In this document: positions 8,850 to 20,949 of the stretch, piece after piece
Numbering within the stretch: the stretch's first letter is position 1
How the letters are laid out: each line of letters opens with the position of its first letter
From: Billgrantia azerbaijanica
Lineage (GTDB): Bacteria; Pseudomonadota; Gammaproteobacteria; Pseudomonadales; Halomonadaceae
Direction of reading: 5' to 3'
Assembly (NCBI GenBank): GCA_004551485.1
Contig: SBLD01000006.1
Location: 125,901 to 189,900 of the forward strand
DNA length: 64,000 nt
Position numbers and translations under genes: made by a program
Notes under the pieces: generated by a model
What the model was told of the DNA's origin: nothing
What the model saw: the letters and a program-made list of their open reading frames with translations, nothing else
The model's database searches: none

Positions 8850-9778
8850 GCGGGAGTGGGTTGCGCGGCGTGGGGGGCCTCGCCGCCGAGCCAGCCGACC
8901 AGCTGGTCGATCTGCTCGCTCAGGGCCTGGGTCATCAGCAGGAAGTCGGCCTCCAGGCGCACCAGGGCGTCGCCATCGTCCTCGATGTCGCCGGCTTCGT
9001 CGAGCAGGGCATCGCCGAACCGCAGCGATTTCAGGGCCAGGTCGTCGTGCAGCACGAAGCTCACCCGTCCATCGATCTCCATGGCGAGCTTGCTGGCCTG
9101 ACGTCCATTGTCGAGCAACTGCTGGATCTCGTCACTGTCGAGGTCGACCTGGCGCGCCCGCAGGACGCCATCGTCACCCTTGGCCTTGAGCTCCACCTGG
9201 TCGCCCAACTGCAGGTCCGCTGGGCGGCTGCCGGGTTCGGCCAGCCAGCGGGTCATGGCGTGCACGGGTAGGGTGCGGGTGGCCAGCGGTGTCACCTTGA
9301 GGCTGCCCAGGGTGTCGCGCAGCAGGTCCAGAACCTCCTCCGCGCGCTGCCGCGAGCTGGCGTTGACCGCGATCAGTCCGCGGTGCGTGTCCCACCACAG
9401 GTCGAGCTTCTGGCGGCGCACGAAGGCGCGGGGCAGCAGTTCCTCGAGTACCTGCTCCTTGAGGCCCTGCTTCTCCTGGCGGCGGAGCTTGCGGCCTTCG
9501 CGCGCCTCGATGTCGGCAGCGCGCTCCTCGACTTCCTCGCGAACCACCGAGGCGGGCAGCAGGCGCTCCTGCCGCAGCGCGGTGAGCAGGCGCTGGCCCT
9601 GCAGCTCATGCAGCAGGTCCGTGCCGGCGCGTCCGGCCGGGGGGCACCAGCCCAGGCGCCGTGCCTCGCTGCCGCCGGGCGGGCGAGCGGCCCGTTCGGC
9701 CAGCGCCGCGGCCAGGTCGCTGGCCGACGGCGATGGCGAGCCGTGCAGGCGGTAGAGGTGCAAGTGCTTGAACCACAT
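8846..9778 (-). CDS. rdgC: Recombination-associated protein RdgC
   Basis: 310 residues beginning MWFKHLHLYRLHG, the typical RdgC start, and of usual length. The family forms a ring-shaped dimer that binds double-stranded DNA without sequence preference and restrains RecA. Familiar segments include LLPASVVREEVEERAADIE and a DxWWDTHRGLIAVNASSRQRAEEVLDLLR stretch in the central domain. The start is supported by a GGGGAA ribosome binding site six bases upstream. It is followed without gap by the acyltransferase gene and diverges from the thioesterase gene at 9951. Confidence 0.93.
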   Translation of the reverse strand: MWFKHLHLYRLHGSPSPSASDLAAALAERAARPPGGSEARRLGWCPPAGRAGTDLLHELQGQRLLTALRQERLLPASVVREEVEERAADIEAREGRKLRRQEKQGLKEQVLEELLPRAFVRRQKLDLWWDTHRGLIAVNASSRQRAEEVLDLLRDTLGSLKVTPLATRTLPVHAMTRWLAEPGSRPADLQLGDQVELKAKGDDGVLRARQVDLDSDEIQQLLDNGRQASKLAMEIDGRVSFVLHDDLALKSLRFGDALLDEAGDIEDDGDALVRLEADFLLMTQALSEQIDQLVGWLGGEAPHAAQPTPA

Positions 9779-9864
9779 GGTGCATTCCCCGAGCGAAAAG
9801 GAGGCATATTATGGCCAAGGGGAGGGCGGGGTTCCAGTGATCCAAGTGTCGCAGTGTGATGTCG

Positions 9865-9886
9865 TATTCAAACCATCGTTTGAATA
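9865..9886. promoter_or_regulatory. PsrA-like dyad upstream of the thioesterase gene
   Basis: Perfect 9-bp arms TATTCAAAC and GTTTGAATA flank a CATC spacer. The inner part, CAAAC-4 nt-GTTTG, fits the published PsrA operator pattern [G/C]AAAC-N2-4-GTTT[G/C]. PsrA is a TetR-family repressor that responds to long-chain fatty acids in pseudomonads. The right arm overlaps the candidate -35 box of the thioesterase promoter. Confidence 0.6.
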
Positions 9887-9909
9887 TTGGCGGGCGACGC
9901 GCCTAGAAT
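9880..9909 (+). promoter_or_regulatory. Candidate sigma70 promoter of the thioesterase gene
   Basis: TTGAAT at 9880-9885 and TAGAAT at 9904-9909 are separated by 18 bases. The -10 box matches 5 of 6 consensus positions and the -35 box 4 of 6. The start codon lies 42 bases downstream of the -10 box. Confidence 0.5.
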
Positions 9910-9950
9910 CGCCATGGTCTTCACCCACTCGACAGCGAGGAGAGCGCCGG

Positions 9951-10376
9951 ATGGATTCCCGACAGTCCCGTACCAGCCTGCGTGTGCGCGGCTACCACCT
10001 GGACGGCTACGGCCATGTCAACAATGCCCGCTATCTGGAGTTCCTGGAGGAGGGGCGTTGGGGCTACTTCGACGATCGGCCCGAGGTGGCGGCACTCTTT
10101 GCCGGCGACCGGTATGCTTTCGTCGCCGTCAACCTCAACATCAACTACCGGCGTGCCGCCGTCGCCGGCGATGACCTCGAGGTGCTCACCCAGTTGGCCG
10201 AGCTGGGCTCGCGCAGTGCGCGCATGCATCAGGTGGTTCGTCGGCACAGCGATGGCCGGACCGTGGCCGATGCCGATCTCACCTTCGTGCTGCTCGACGT
10301 GGCGGCCAACCGGGCGATTGCCATCGAGGGTGCGGTGCGCGACACGCTGACGCCGCTGGTGATGTCCGTCGCGTGA
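9951..10376 (+). CDS. Acyl-CoA thioesterase, hotdog fold (4HBT family)
   Basis: 141 residues when started at the ATG at 9951, which has AGGAGA just upstream; longer upstream starts would add a stretch without similarity to the family. The N-terminal block LRVRGYHLDGYGHVNNARYLEFLEEGRWGYF contains the YbgC/FadM-type active-site region, with an aspartate and the GHVNNARY signature. The middle (FVAVNLNINYRRAAVAGDDLEVLTQ) is the usual central strand and helix. The likely reaction is hydrolysis of acyl-CoA (or acyl-ACP) thioesters in the cytoplasm; chain length is not predictable. A PsrA-like dyad overlaps its promoter, which supports a role in fatty acid metabolism. Confidence 0.85.
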   Translation: MDSRQSRTSLRVRGYHLDGYGHVNNARYLEFLEEGRWGYFDDRPEVAALFAGDRYAFVAVNLNINYRRAAVAGDDLEVLTQLAELGSRSARMHQVVRRHSDGRTVADADLTFVLLDVAANRAIAIEGAVRDTLTPLVMSVA

Positions 10377-10403
10377 CACTCCCTGCCTTTGCTCGGCTCG
10401 CGA

Positions 10404-10412
10404 TGGTATGAT
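10404..10412 (+). promoter_or_regulatory. Candidate extended -10 promoter of gyrA
   Basis: TGG followed by TATGAT (10407-10412) gives an extended -10 element 77 bases before the gyrA start. No good -35 box is seen at the normal spacing. Confidence 0.4.
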
Positions 10413-10489
10413 GGCAGGCTGTTGCGGCGAACCATGCGCCCTGCGTGGTGAGGCGCCAACCTGCTGCAGTGCAAAGGATTCGACGACCC

Positions 10490-13231
<2,742 letters not shown>

Positions 13232-13250
13232 TTTTCGGAAGCCAACGCTG

Positions 13251-14354
13251 ATGACACGTCACTACAATTTCTGCGCCGGACCGGCGGCCCTGCCGACGGC
13301 CGTGCTGGAACGGGCCCGGGAGGAGCTGCTCGACTACCAGGGTCGCGGGCTCTCGGTGATGGAGATGAGCCACCGCAGCCCCGAGTTCGTGGCTATCGCC
13401 GAGCGGGCGGAGGCGGACCTCCGTGAACTGCTCGCCATCCCCGACAACTACCGGGTGCTCTTCCTGCAGGGCGGGGCCAGCCTGCAGTTCGCCATGGTGC
13501 CGATGAACCTGCTGAGCGGCGGGGGCAGCGCCAACTTCCTGCATACCGGCATCTGGGCCAAGAAGGCCATCGCCGAGGCGAAGCGCCTCGGCTACCCGGT
13601 GCACCTGGCGGCGAGCAGCGAGACGAACGGCCATGCCCGTGTGCCGCGCCAGGAGGAGATCGCCCTGGCGGCGGACGCCGCCTACCTGCACTACACCGCC
13701 AATGAGACCATCGGCGGGCTCGCCTTCGACTATACCCCTGCGGCGCGCCGGCCGGATGGCAGCGAGGTGCCGCTGGTCTGCGACATGTCCTCGTCGATCC
13801 TCGCCGGGCCGCTCGACGTGAGTCGCTTCGGTCTGATCTATGCCGGGGCGCAGAAGAACATCGGGCCCGCCGGCCTGACGCTGGTCATCGTGCGTGACGA
13901 CTTGCTGGGGCGGGCCGCGGGCGGAATCCCCACGCTCTTCGACTACCAGGCGCTGGCCGAGGCCGGCTCCATGGTCAATACCCCGCCCACCTTCGCCTGG
14001 TACCTGGCGGGACTGGTGTTCCAGTGGCTCAAGGACGACATCGGCGGCCTGGAGGCGATGGCGGCCATCAACGCGCGCAAGGCCGAGGCGCTCTACACGG
14101 CGATCGATGCCAGCGAGTTCTATGCCAACCCGATCGCCGCGGCCAACCGCTCACGGATGAACGTGCCCTTCGTACTGGCCGACGAGCGCCTGGACGAGGC
14201 CTTTCTCGCCGAATCGGAAGCGGCCGGGCTACTCAACCTCAAGGGCCACCGCAGTGTCGGCGGCATGCGCGCGAGCCTCTACAATGCCGTGCCGGAAGCG
14301 GGGGCGGCGGCGCTGATCGACTTCATGACCGACTTCGCGCGACGCCATGGTTAA
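13251..14354 (+). CDS. serC: Phosphoserine aminotransferase
   Basis: 367 residues starting MTRHYNFCAGPAALP. This is a PLP-dependent class V aminotransferase that makes 3-phosphoserine from 3-phosphohydroxypyruvate and glutamate, and also serves pyridoxine synthesis. The PLP lysine lies in YAGAQKNIGPAGL. Other family blocks are GLSVMEMSHRSPEF near the N-terminus, FLQGGASLQFAMVPMNLL, and the C-terminal GHRSVGGMRASLYNA. The chosen start matches the usual family start; an in-frame extension back into gyrA has no similarity. It is followed 41 bases later by pheA, the common arrangement in pseudomonads and relatives. Confidence 0.97.
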   Translation: MTRHYNFCAGPAALPTAVLERAREELLDYQGRGLSVMEMSHRSPEFVAIAERAEADLRELLAIPDNYRVLFLQGGASLQFAMVPMNLLSGGGSANFLHTGIWAKKAIAEAKRLGYPVHLAASSETNGHARVPRQEEIALAADAAYLHYTANETIGGLAFDYTPAARRPDGSEVPLVCDMSSSILAGPLDVSRFGLIYAGAQKNIGPAGLTLVIVRDDLLGRAAGGIPTLFDYQALAEAGSMVNTPPTFAWYLAGLVFQWLKDDIGGLEAMAAINARKAEALYTAIDASEFYANPIAAANRSRMNVPFVLADERLDEAFLAESEAAGLLNLKGHRSVGGMRASLYNAVPEAGAAALIDFMTDFARRHG

Positions 14355-14395
14355 CAAGACACGGCTTCACGACACGATAGGCAGGGGATAACCGC

Positions 14396-15487
14396 ATGAC
14401 CGACACCCCCAAGGAACTGGATGCGCTGCGTGAGCGCATCGACAGCCTGGACAACGAGATCCTGCGCCTGATCAGCGAGCGGGCCCTCTGCGCCAAGCAG
14501 GTCGCCGAGGTGAAGACCCAGAGCGATCCCGGCGCCGTCTTCTACCGCCCGGAGCGCGAGGCCCAGGTGCTGCGGCGCATCATGGAGCTCAACCAGGGGC
14601 CGCTCAACAGCGAGGAGATGGCCCGGCTGTTTCGCGAGATCATGTCGGCCTGCCTGGCGCTCGAGCAGCCCACCAAGGTGGCCTACCTGGGGCCGGAAGG
14701 CACCTTCACCCAGCAGGCCGCGTTGAAGCACTTCGGCGAGAGCGCGGTGAGCCTGCCGATGGCGGCCATCGACGAGGTGTTCCGCGAGGTCGAGGCCGGT
14801 GCCGTCAACTATGGCGTGGTGCCGGTGGAGAACTCGACGGAAGGCGTCGTCAGTCACACTCTCGACTCCTTCATCGACTCCTCGATCCGCATCTGTGGCG
14901 AGGTGGTGCTGCGCATCCATCACCACCTGCTGGTGGCTGACACCACGCTGCGTGACAAGGTCTCGCGCGTGTACTCCCACCCGCAGTCCCTTGCCCAGTG
15001 TCGCAAGTGGCTCGATGGCCACTTCCCCCGGGCGGAGCGCGTGCCGGTCTCCTCCAACGCCGAGGCGGCGCGGCTGGTCAAGAGCGAGTGGCATAGCGCC
15101 GCCATCGCTGGCGACATGTCCGCCAAGCTCTACGGCCTGGAGAAGGTGGCCGAGAAGATCGAGGACCGTCCCGACAACTCGACGCGCTTTCTGATCATCG
15201 GCAGCCAGCATGTCCCGATGTCCGGCGAGGACAAGACCTCCATCGTGGTGGCCATGCGCAATCAGCCGGGCGCGCTGCACGACCTGCTGGAGCCCTTCCA
15301 CCGCCACCAGATCGACCTCACCCGCCTGGAGACGCGCCCCTCGCGCAGCGGCGTGTGGAACTACGTCTTCTTCATCGACTTCAAGGGGCACGTCGACGAG
15401 CCCAAGGTGGGTGCCGTGCTCGAGGAAGTGCGGCTGCGCGCCTCCGAGCTCAAGGTGCTCGGCTCCTACCCCATCGGCGTACTCTGA
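14396..15487 (+). CDS. pheA: Bifunctional chorismate mutase / prephenate dehydratase (P-protein)
   Basis: 363 residues. The N-terminal chorismate mutase helices (about 1-90) contain LRERIDSLDNEILRLISERALCAKQVAEVK. The prephenate dehydratase domain (about 98-275) starts VAYLGPEGTFTQQAALKHFG and includes PVENSTEGVVSHTLD and the catalytic-region segment DNSTRFLIIG. A C-terminal ACT domain (about 285-360) carries KTSIVVAMRNQPGALHDLLEPF and ETRPSRSGVWNYVFFID, the phenylalanine-binding part that gives feedback control. It converts chorismate to phenylpyruvate. A GGGGATAA ribosome binding site precedes the ATG. The next gene begins 4 bases after its stop, so the hisC homologue often found between pheA and tyrA in pseudomonads is absent. 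Confidence 0.97.
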   Translation: MTDTPKELDALRERIDSLDNEILRLISERALCAKQVAEVKTQSDPGAVFYRPEREAQVLRRIMELNQGPLNSEEMARLFREIMSACLALEQPTKVAYLGPEGTFTQQAALKHFGESAVSLPMAAIDEVFREVEAGAVNYGVVPVENSTEGVVSHTLDSFIDSSIRICGEVVLRIHHHLLVADTTLRDKVSRVYSHPQSLAQCRKWLDGHFPRAERVPVSSNAEAARLVKSEWHSAAIAGDMSAKLYGLEKVAEKIEDRPDNSTRFLIIGSQHVPMSGEDKTSIVVAMRNQPGALHDLLEPFHRHQIDLTRLETRPSRSGVWNYVFFIDFKGHVDEPKVGAVLEEVRLRASELKVLGSYPIGVL

Positions 15488-15491
15488 TCCC

Positions 15492-17780
15492 ATGGCATCG
15501 CACACGGTGACCGAAGCGCGGATCCTGATCGTCGGCCTGGGGCTGATCGGCGGCTCGCTGGCTGCGGCGCTGCGTCGGGCCGGTTTCGGCAGCGACGGGT
15601 CGGCGAATGCGGCCGAGATTCTGGCCTGCGACCCCGATGAGCGGGAGATCGCCCGCGGTATCGAGATGGGGCTGATCGACCGCGGTGGGACCCGATTGGC
15701 GCCCCTGGTCGAGGGTGCGTCGCTGATCGTGCTGGCGGTCCCGGTGCTCGCCATGGAGTCGGTGATGGCCGAACTCGCCGCGGCACTGCCGCGAGCGGCG
15801 CCGGAGGCGGTCGTTACCGACGTGGGCAGTACCAAGTCGGCGATTCGCGATGCCGCCCGGCGCGTGTTCGGTCGACTGCCCGCCAATCTGGTGCTCGGCC
15901 ATCCCATCGCCGGTTCCGAGAAGAGCGGCGTGGCGGCGGCCAACCCCGATCTCTACGCGCGCCACAAGGTGATCCTCACCCCCGAGCCGGATACCGACCC
16001 GGCTGCCGTGGCACGGGTCCGCCGGCTGTGGGCGGCATGTGGCGCCGAGGTGCTGGAGATGGCCGTCGAGCGCCACGACCAGGTGCTGGCGCGGACCAGC
16101 CACCTGCCGCACCTGCTCGCCTTCTCGCTGGTGGACACCCTGGCCCGCCAGGACGAGCGCCTCGAGATCTTTCGCTACGCCGCCGGCGGTTTTCGCGACT
16201 TCACGCGCATCGCCGGCAGCGATCCGGTGATGTGGCGCGACATCTTCCTCGCTAACCGCGAGGCGGTGCTCGCCTCGCTGGACGACTTCGAGGCCGGCGT
16301 GGCACGCCTGCGCCGGGCGGTGGAGGGCGGCGACGGCGATGCCCTGCTGGCCACTTTCGACCGTGCCAGCCATGCGCGACACTATTTCGAATCCCTGCTG
16401 AACCAGACCAGTTATCAGGCGGAATACCAGATGCAACAGCAAGGCAAGCTGACCTTCCGGGCGGCGCCCGGCGGCCGCGTGGCCGGACACATCCGCGTGC
16501 CCGGCGACAAGTCAATCTCTCACCGTTCCATCATGCTCGGGGCCCTGGCCGAGGGCGTCACCGAGGTGAAGGGCTTCCTCGAAGGCGAGGACAGCCTGGC
16601 CACCCTGCAGGCCTTTCGCGAGATGGGGGTGGCCATCGAGGGGCCGCACCAGGGGCGGGTGATCGTGCATGGCGTGGGCCTGCACGGCCTCGAGGAGCCC
16701 AGCGGGCCGCTCTACGTCGGCAACGCCGGCACCGCCATGCGCCTGTTCGCGGGACTGCTGGCGGGCCAGGCCTTCGACACCGAGCTGACCGGTGACGCCT
16801 CGCTCACCAAGCGCCCCATGGGTCGTGTCGCCGATCCGCTGCGCCTGATGGGCGCCGAGATCGATACCGCCGAGGGTGGGCGCCCGCCACTGCGAATCCA
16901 CGGTGGCAAGTCGCTGCAGGGCATTACCTACGACATGCCCATGGCCAGCGCCCAGGTGAAGTCCTGCCTGCTGCTCGCCGGGCTCTACGCCGAGGGCGAG
17001 ACCCGGGTGCGCGAACCGGCGCCCACCCGCGACCATACCGAGCGCATGCTCGCCGGGTTCGGCTATGACGTCGGCCGCGAGGGCGACACCTGCTGGCTCA
17101 CCGGCGGTGGCAGGCTGACCGCGGCGCCCATCGACGTGCCGGCCGACATCTCCTCGGCGACCTTCTTTCTCGTCGCGGCGGCCATCACGCCCGGCTCGGA
17201 CCTCGTCCTCGAGCACGTGGGCGTCAATCCCACCCGCATCGGCGTGATCAACATCCTCAAGCAGATGGGCGCCGATCTGCGTCTCGAGAACGAGCGCGAG
17301 GTGGGCGGCGAGCCGGTGGCCGACCTGCATATCCGCTACGCGCCGCTCAAGGGCATCGACATCCCCGCGGAACAGGTGCCGCTGGCCATCGACGAGTTTC
17401 CGGCGCTGTTCATCGCCGCGGCCAATGCCACCGGCACCACCCGCCTGCGGGAGGCCTCCGAACTGCGCGTCAAGGAGTCCGACCGCATCCAGGCCATGGC
17501 CGACGGTCTGGCCGCCCTCGGGGTCGAGCACACCGTGCTCCCCGACGGCATCGATATCGTCGGCGCCGGCCGCGCAGAGGGCGCGAGCTATGGCGGGGGG
17601 CGCATCGACAGCCTGGGCGACCACCGCATCGCCATGGCCTTCGTGGTCGCATCGCTGCGTGCCAGCGACGAGATCGTCATCGACGACTGCGCCAACGTGG
17701 CGACCTCCTTCCCGGGTTTCGTGGACCTGGCGAACGAGGTCGGCCTGCGCGTGTCCCAAGGCGATGAGGAGGAGGCATGA
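15492..17780 (+). CDS. Fused prephenate dehydrogenase (TyrA) and EPSP synthase (AroA)
   Basis: 762 residues. The first part (about 1-312) is a TyrA-type dehydrogenase: the Rossmann motif is [18 protein letters not shown], and later [14 protein letters not shown] and the [18 protein letters not shown] helix appear. The second part starts at residue 314 ([15 protein letters not shown], nt 16431) and is a complete AroA of about 449 residues, with [37 protein letters not shown] and [23 protein letters not shown]. The fusion joins tyrosine synthesis to the sixth step of the shikimate pathway. It is known from Pseudomonas and Halomonas relatives, and there is no stop between the two parts. The ATG at 15492 is 4 bases after pheA. 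The 3' end overlaps cmk in ATGA. Confidence 0.95.
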   Translation: MASHTVTEARILIVGLGLIGGSLAAALRRAGFGSDGSANAAEILACDPDEREIARGIEMGLIDRGGTRLAPLVEGASLIVLAVPVLAMESVMAELAAALPRAAPEAVVTDVGSTKSAIRDAARRVFGRLPANLVLGHPIAGSEKSGVAAANPDLYARHKVILTPEPDTDPAAVARVRRLWAACGAEVLEMAVERHDQVLARTSHLPHLLAFSLVDTLARQDERLEIFRYAAGGFRDFTRIAGSDPVMWRDIFLANREAVLASLDDFEAGVARLRRAVEGGDGDALLATFDRASHARHYFESLLNQTSYQAEYQMQQQGKLTFRAAPGGRVAGHIRVPGDKSISHRSIMLGALAEGVTEVKGFLEGEDSLATLQAFREMGVAIEGPHQGRVIVHGVGLHGLEEPSGPLYVGNAGTAMRLFAGLLAGQAFDTELTGDASLTKRPMGRVADPLRLMGAEIDTAEGGRPPLRIHGGKSLQGITYDMPMASAQVKSCLLLAGLYAEGETRVREPAPTRDHTERMLAGFGYDVGREGDTCWLTGGGRLTAAPIDVPADISSATFFLVAAAITPGSDLVLEHVGVNPTRIGVINILKQMGADLRLENEREVGGEPVADLHIRYAPLKGIDIPAEQVPLAIDEFPALFIAAANATGTTRLREASELRVKESDRIQAMADGLAALGVEHTVLPDGIDIVGAGRAEGASYGGGRIDSLGDHRIAMAFVVASLRASDEIVIDDCANVATSFPGFVDLANEVGLRVSQGDEEEA

Positions 17781-18466
17781 GCGACGCCGTGCCGGTGCTG
17801 ACACTCGACGGTCCCGGCGGTGCCGGCAAGGGCACCATCAGTCGTCTGATCGCCGAGCGGCTGGGCTGGCACCTGCTCGACAGCGGGGCGCTCTATCGCC
17901 TCACGGCGCTGGCGGCGCTGCGCCATGGCGTGGCGCTGGATGATGCCGCGGCGCTCGCCGAACTGGCGCGCGACCTGGACGTGGCCTTCCTCGCCGAGGG
18001 GGAGACTACCCGCGTACTGTTCGAGGGCGACGACGTCAGCCGGGAGATCCGCAGCGAGCAGACCGGGGATGCCGCGTCGCAGGTGGCGGCCGTGCCGGCG
18101 GTGCGCGAGGCGCTCCTCGAGCGCCAGCGCGACTTCCGGAAAGCGCCCGGGCTGGTGGCCGACGGACGCGACATGGGCACCGTGGTGTTCCCGGATGCAC
18201 CGCTCAAGGTCTTCCTGACCGCGAGCGCTTCCGAGCGCGCCCGGCGGCGTTACCTTCAGTTGCAGGAAGTGGGCATGGATGCTAGTCTATCGAGTCTTTT
18301 AAAGGAGATTCAGGCGCGCGATGCACGCGACATGCAACGCAGCGTGGCCCCGCTCAAGCCGGCCGATGACGCCGTCACGCTTGACACCACGCGCCTGACG
18401 ATACCGGAAGTGGTGGATCGGCTGACGGACTTGCTGACCGAACACGGTCTGGCATCCGCCACCTGA
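17777..18466 (+). CDS. cmk: Cytidylate kinase
   Basis: 229 residues. The P-loop is [30 protein letters not shown] at the N-terminus. The CMP-binding region includes VRSEQTGD-like [30 protein letters not shown] and [35 protein letters not shown]. It phosphorylates CMP and dCMP with ATP. The start codon overlaps the tyrA-aroA stop (ATGA at 17777-17780) with GGAGGAGG just upstream, so translation is coupled. The order aroA-cmk-rpsA is conserved across gammaproteobacteria. Confidence 0.97.
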   Translation: MSDAVPVLTLDGPGGAGKGTISRLIAERLGWHLLDSGALYRLTALAALRHGVALDDAAALAELARDLDVAFLAEGETTRVLFEGDDVSREIRSEQTGDAASQVAAVPAVREALLERQRDFRKAPGLVADGRDMGTVVFPDAPLKVFLTASASERARRRYLQLQEVGMDASLSSLLKEIQARDARDMQRSVAPLKPADDAVTLDTTRLTIPEVVDRLTDLLTEHGLASAT

Positions 18467-18576
18467 CACTCCCTTGCGGCGCCCTCGAACGGATGTCATG
18501 GCATGGTCGGGCAACACCAGGAAGCCCGGCCAGGTCCAACCAGCGTCAACATCCCCGAGGGCTTGGTGAATTAGGC

Positions 18577-18614
18577 CCGCACTCGCTGGTGGTGCGGAGA
18601 AGGCGGTAACGCCT
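18577..18614 (+). promoter_or_regulatory. Structured leader upstream of rpsA
   Basis: The 174-base gap between cmk and rpsA contains small hairpins: CCGCAC pairs with GTGCGG (18577-18597), and AGGCG pairs with CGCCT around GTAA (18601-18614). The rpsA mRNA leader is known to fold and mediate S1 autoregulation in E. coli; here this is only an analogy. AGGAAC lies 6 bases before the start codon. Confidence 0.3.
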
Positions 18615-18640
18615 CTAACCGTTGATCACGTAGGAACATC

Positions 18641-20317
18641 ATGAGCGAAAGCTTTGCTGAACTGTTTGAGCAGTCTCTTCAGGACATCAACATGGAGCCG
18701 GGTGCCATCGTCATGGCAACCGTCGTCGACATCGAGGGTGACTGGGTCACCGTCAATGCCGGCTTGAAGTCCGAAGGGCAGATCCCCGCGGCGCAGTTCC
18801 GCGACGAGAGCGGCGAGTTGACCATCGCCGTGGGCGACGAAGTGAAGGTCGCCCTGGAGGCCGTCGAGGACGGCTTCGGCGAGACGCGTCTGTCTCGCGA
18901 GAAGGCCAAGCGCGCCGAGGCCTGGAAGGTGCTGGAAGCGGCCTTCGAGAAGGAAGAGATCGTCAAGGGCGTGATCAACGGCAAGGTCAAGGGCGGTTTC
19001 ACCGTCGACATCGACTCCATCCGCGCGTTCCTGCCGGGTTCGCTGGTCGACGTGCGTCCGGTACGCGACACCACGCACCTCGAGAACAAGGAACTCGACT
19101 TCAAGGTCATCAAGCTCGATCCGAAGCGCAACAATGTCGTGGTGTCGCGCCGCGCCGTGCTCGAGGCCGAGAACAGCGCCGAGCGTGAAGCGCTGCTCGC
19201 CACCCTGCAGGAAGGCCAGCAGATCGTCGGTATCGTCAAGAACCTCACCGACTACGGCGCCTTCGTCGACCTGGGCGGCGTCGACGGCCTGCTGCACATC
19301 ACCGACATGGCCTGGAAGCGCATCAAGCATCCCAGCGAGATCGTGGCCGTCGGCGACGAGATCACCGTCAAGGTGCTGAAGTTCGACCGCGAGCGCAACC
19401 GCGTCTCCCTGGGCCTCAAGCAGCTCGGCGAGGATCCGTGGGTCAACATCAAGGACCGCTACCCCGAGGGTACCGTGGTCAACGCCCGCGTCACCAACCT
19501 CACCGACTATGGCTGCTTCGCCGAGCTGGAAGAGGGCGTCGAGGGCCTGGTCCACGTCTCCGAGATGGACTGGACCAACAAGAACATCCACCCCTCCAAG
19601 GTCGTGCAGATCGGCGACGAGGTGGACGTCATGGTGCTCGACATCGACGAGGAGCGTCGCCGCATCTCGCTGGGCATCAAGCAGTGCACCGCGAATCCCT
19701 GGGAAACCTTCAGCGCGCGCTACAACAAGGGCGATCGCGTTGCCGGCACCATCAAGTCGATCACCGACTTCGGCATCTTCATCGGCCTGGAAGGCGGCAT
19801 CGACGGCTTGGTGCACCTCTCCGACCTCTCCTGGACCGAGACCGGCGAAGAAGCCGTGCGCCGCTTCAAGAAGGGTGACGAGGCGGAGGCCGTGATCCTG
19901 TCCATCGACCCCGAGCGTGAGCGCATCTCGCTGGGCATCAAGCAGCTCGACACCGATCCGGTCGCCGAGTACCTGGCGGTCAACGACAAGGGCTCCGTGG
20001 TCACCGGCCGCGTGGTCGAGGTCGACGCCAAGGAAGCCCAGGTCGAGCTGGCCACCGACGTCGTTGCCGTGCTCAAGGCCTCCGAGATCAGCGCCGACCG
20101 CGTCGAGGACGCGCGCAACGTGCTCAGCGAGGACGACAGCGTCGAGGCGCGCATCATCGGCGTCGATCGCAAGAACCGCCAGATCAACCTGTCCATCAAG
20201 GCCAAGGAACAGGACGATACCCGTCAGAACCTGAAGAAACTGCGCGATCAGGACGTCGAGACCAGTGGCCCGACCACCATCGGCGACCTCATCAAGCAGC
20301 AGATGGGTCAGGAGTGA
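18641..20317 (+). CDS. rpsA: 30S ribosomal protein S1
   Basis: 558 residues, the full length of gammaproteobacterial S1. Six S1 (OB-fold) domains can be followed at about 21-87, 105-171, 192-260, 277-347, 364-434 and 451-520. Repeated motifs include [55 protein letters not shown] and [28 protein letters not shown]. The first two domains bind the ribosome and the others bind mRNA. The start [13 protein letters not shown] is the family standard. The ihfB gene that usually follows rpsA is not present; a hairpin-rich stretch and an SRPBCC gene follow instead. Confidence 0.98.
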   Translation: MSESFAELFEQSLQDINMEPGAIVMATVVDIEGDWVTVNAGLKSEGQIPAAQFRDESGELTIAVGDEVKVALEAVEDGFGETRLSREKAKRAEAWKVLEAAFEKEEIVKGVINGKVKGGFTVDIDSIRAFLPGSLVDVRPVRDTTHLENKELDFKVIKLDPKRNNVVVSRRAVLEAENSAEREALLATLQEGQQIVGIVKNLTDYGAFVDLGGVDGLLHITDMAWKRIKHPSEIVAVGDEITVKVLKFDRERNRVSLGLKQLGEDPWVNIKDRYPEGTVVNARVTNLTDYGCFAELEEGVEGLVHVSEMDWTNKNIHPSKVVQIGDEVDVMVLDIDEERRRISLGIKQCTANPWETFSARYNKGDRVAGTIKSITDFGIFIGLEGGIDGLVHLSDLSWTETGEEAVRRFKKGDEAEAVILSIDPERERISLGIKQLDTDPVAEYLAVNDKGSVVTGRVVEVDAKEAQVELATDVVAVLKASEISADRVEDARNVLSEDDSVEARIIGVDRKNRQINLSIKAKEQDDTRQNLKKLRDQDVETSGPTTIGDLIKQQMGQE

Positions 20318-20322
20318 GCCCC

Positions 20323-20388
20323 GGCCCCGGTCCAGGACCGGGGCCAGCGGTTCACGCCGTCAGCGCCGCCTCGTTCGTCGAGGCGGCG
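20323..20388 (+). terminator. Two consecutive hairpins after rpsA
   Basis: First hairpin: GGCCCCGGTCC and GGACCGGGGCC (20323-20345) are a perfect 11-base inverted repeat with a single A between the arms, so the innermost pairs must open to form a loop. Second hairpin: CGCCGCCTCG and CGAGGCGGCG (20364-20388) pair around TTCGT, followed by TTGTCGTGTGTG. The tails are poor in T, but the position 6 bases after the rpsA stop suggests termination. Confidence 0.55.
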
Positions 20389-20522
20389 TTGTCGTGTGTG
20401 GGGCATTGTGCGGTCGTTGTCGGGGGTGGGTCGCTGTGGCCATTGTTGTGTGAGTGCCGCCTGTGCCAAGCTTGTCGAGCGTTGCATGCGGGATGTGGTC
20501 CAAGGAGAGCGGAGCGCAAGCC

Positions 20523-20933
20523 ATGGCTACCATCGAGCACAGTGCCATTCTCAAGGCGCCGCCGGAGCGGGTGTTTGCCCTGCTGGAGCGGGTCGAGGAC
20601 TTCGTCGAGTATTCCGACCTGATCCAGTCGATCGAGTCGCTGGGGGATGCCCAGTACCGCTGGCACGTCCACGCGGTAGGCATGGACTGGACCTTCGACG
20701 TGGAGATCACCGAGCGCCAGCCACCCGAGGTGCTCGCCTGGGAGTCGCTGCACGGCGTGCACAATCACGGCTGCTATCGCCTGACGCCGGTCGAGGAGGG
20801 CACGCAGGTAGCGCTCACGCTGACCTACGCCATTCGCAACCGGCTGGTCGAGAAGGCCGTTACCCGGGCGGCGAAGCCGCTGGTCAACAAGGTCAGCCGG
20901 CAGATCCTCGAGCGCGTCGAGGCGCGGCTGTGA
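20523..20933 (+). CDS. SRPBCC-fold (START-like) small protein
   Basis: 136 residues from the ATG at 20523, supported by AAGGAGA upstream. The sequence ATIEHSAILKAPPERVFALLERVEDFVEYSD is the typical start of the polyketide cyclase/dehydrase-like SRPBCC superfamily. It continues with a helix-grip pattern (WHVHAVGMDWTFDVEITERQPPEVLAWESL) and a long C-terminal helix (VEKAVTRAAKPLVNKVSRQILERVEARL). Such proteins bind hydrophobic ligands in a deep pocket. No catalytic residue can be named, and the ligand is unknown. No signal peptide is seen. It is convergent with the DUF2789 gene, with 16 bases between the stops. Confidence 0.75.
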   Translation: MATIEHSAILKAPPERVFALLERVEDFVEYSDLIQSIESLGDAQYRWHVHAVGMDWTFDVEITERQPPEVLAWESLHGVHNHGCYRLTPVEEGTQVALTLTYAIRNRLVEKAVTRAAKPLVNKVSRQILERVEARL

Positions 20934-20949
20934 GCGAGGTGCCGGCCAC

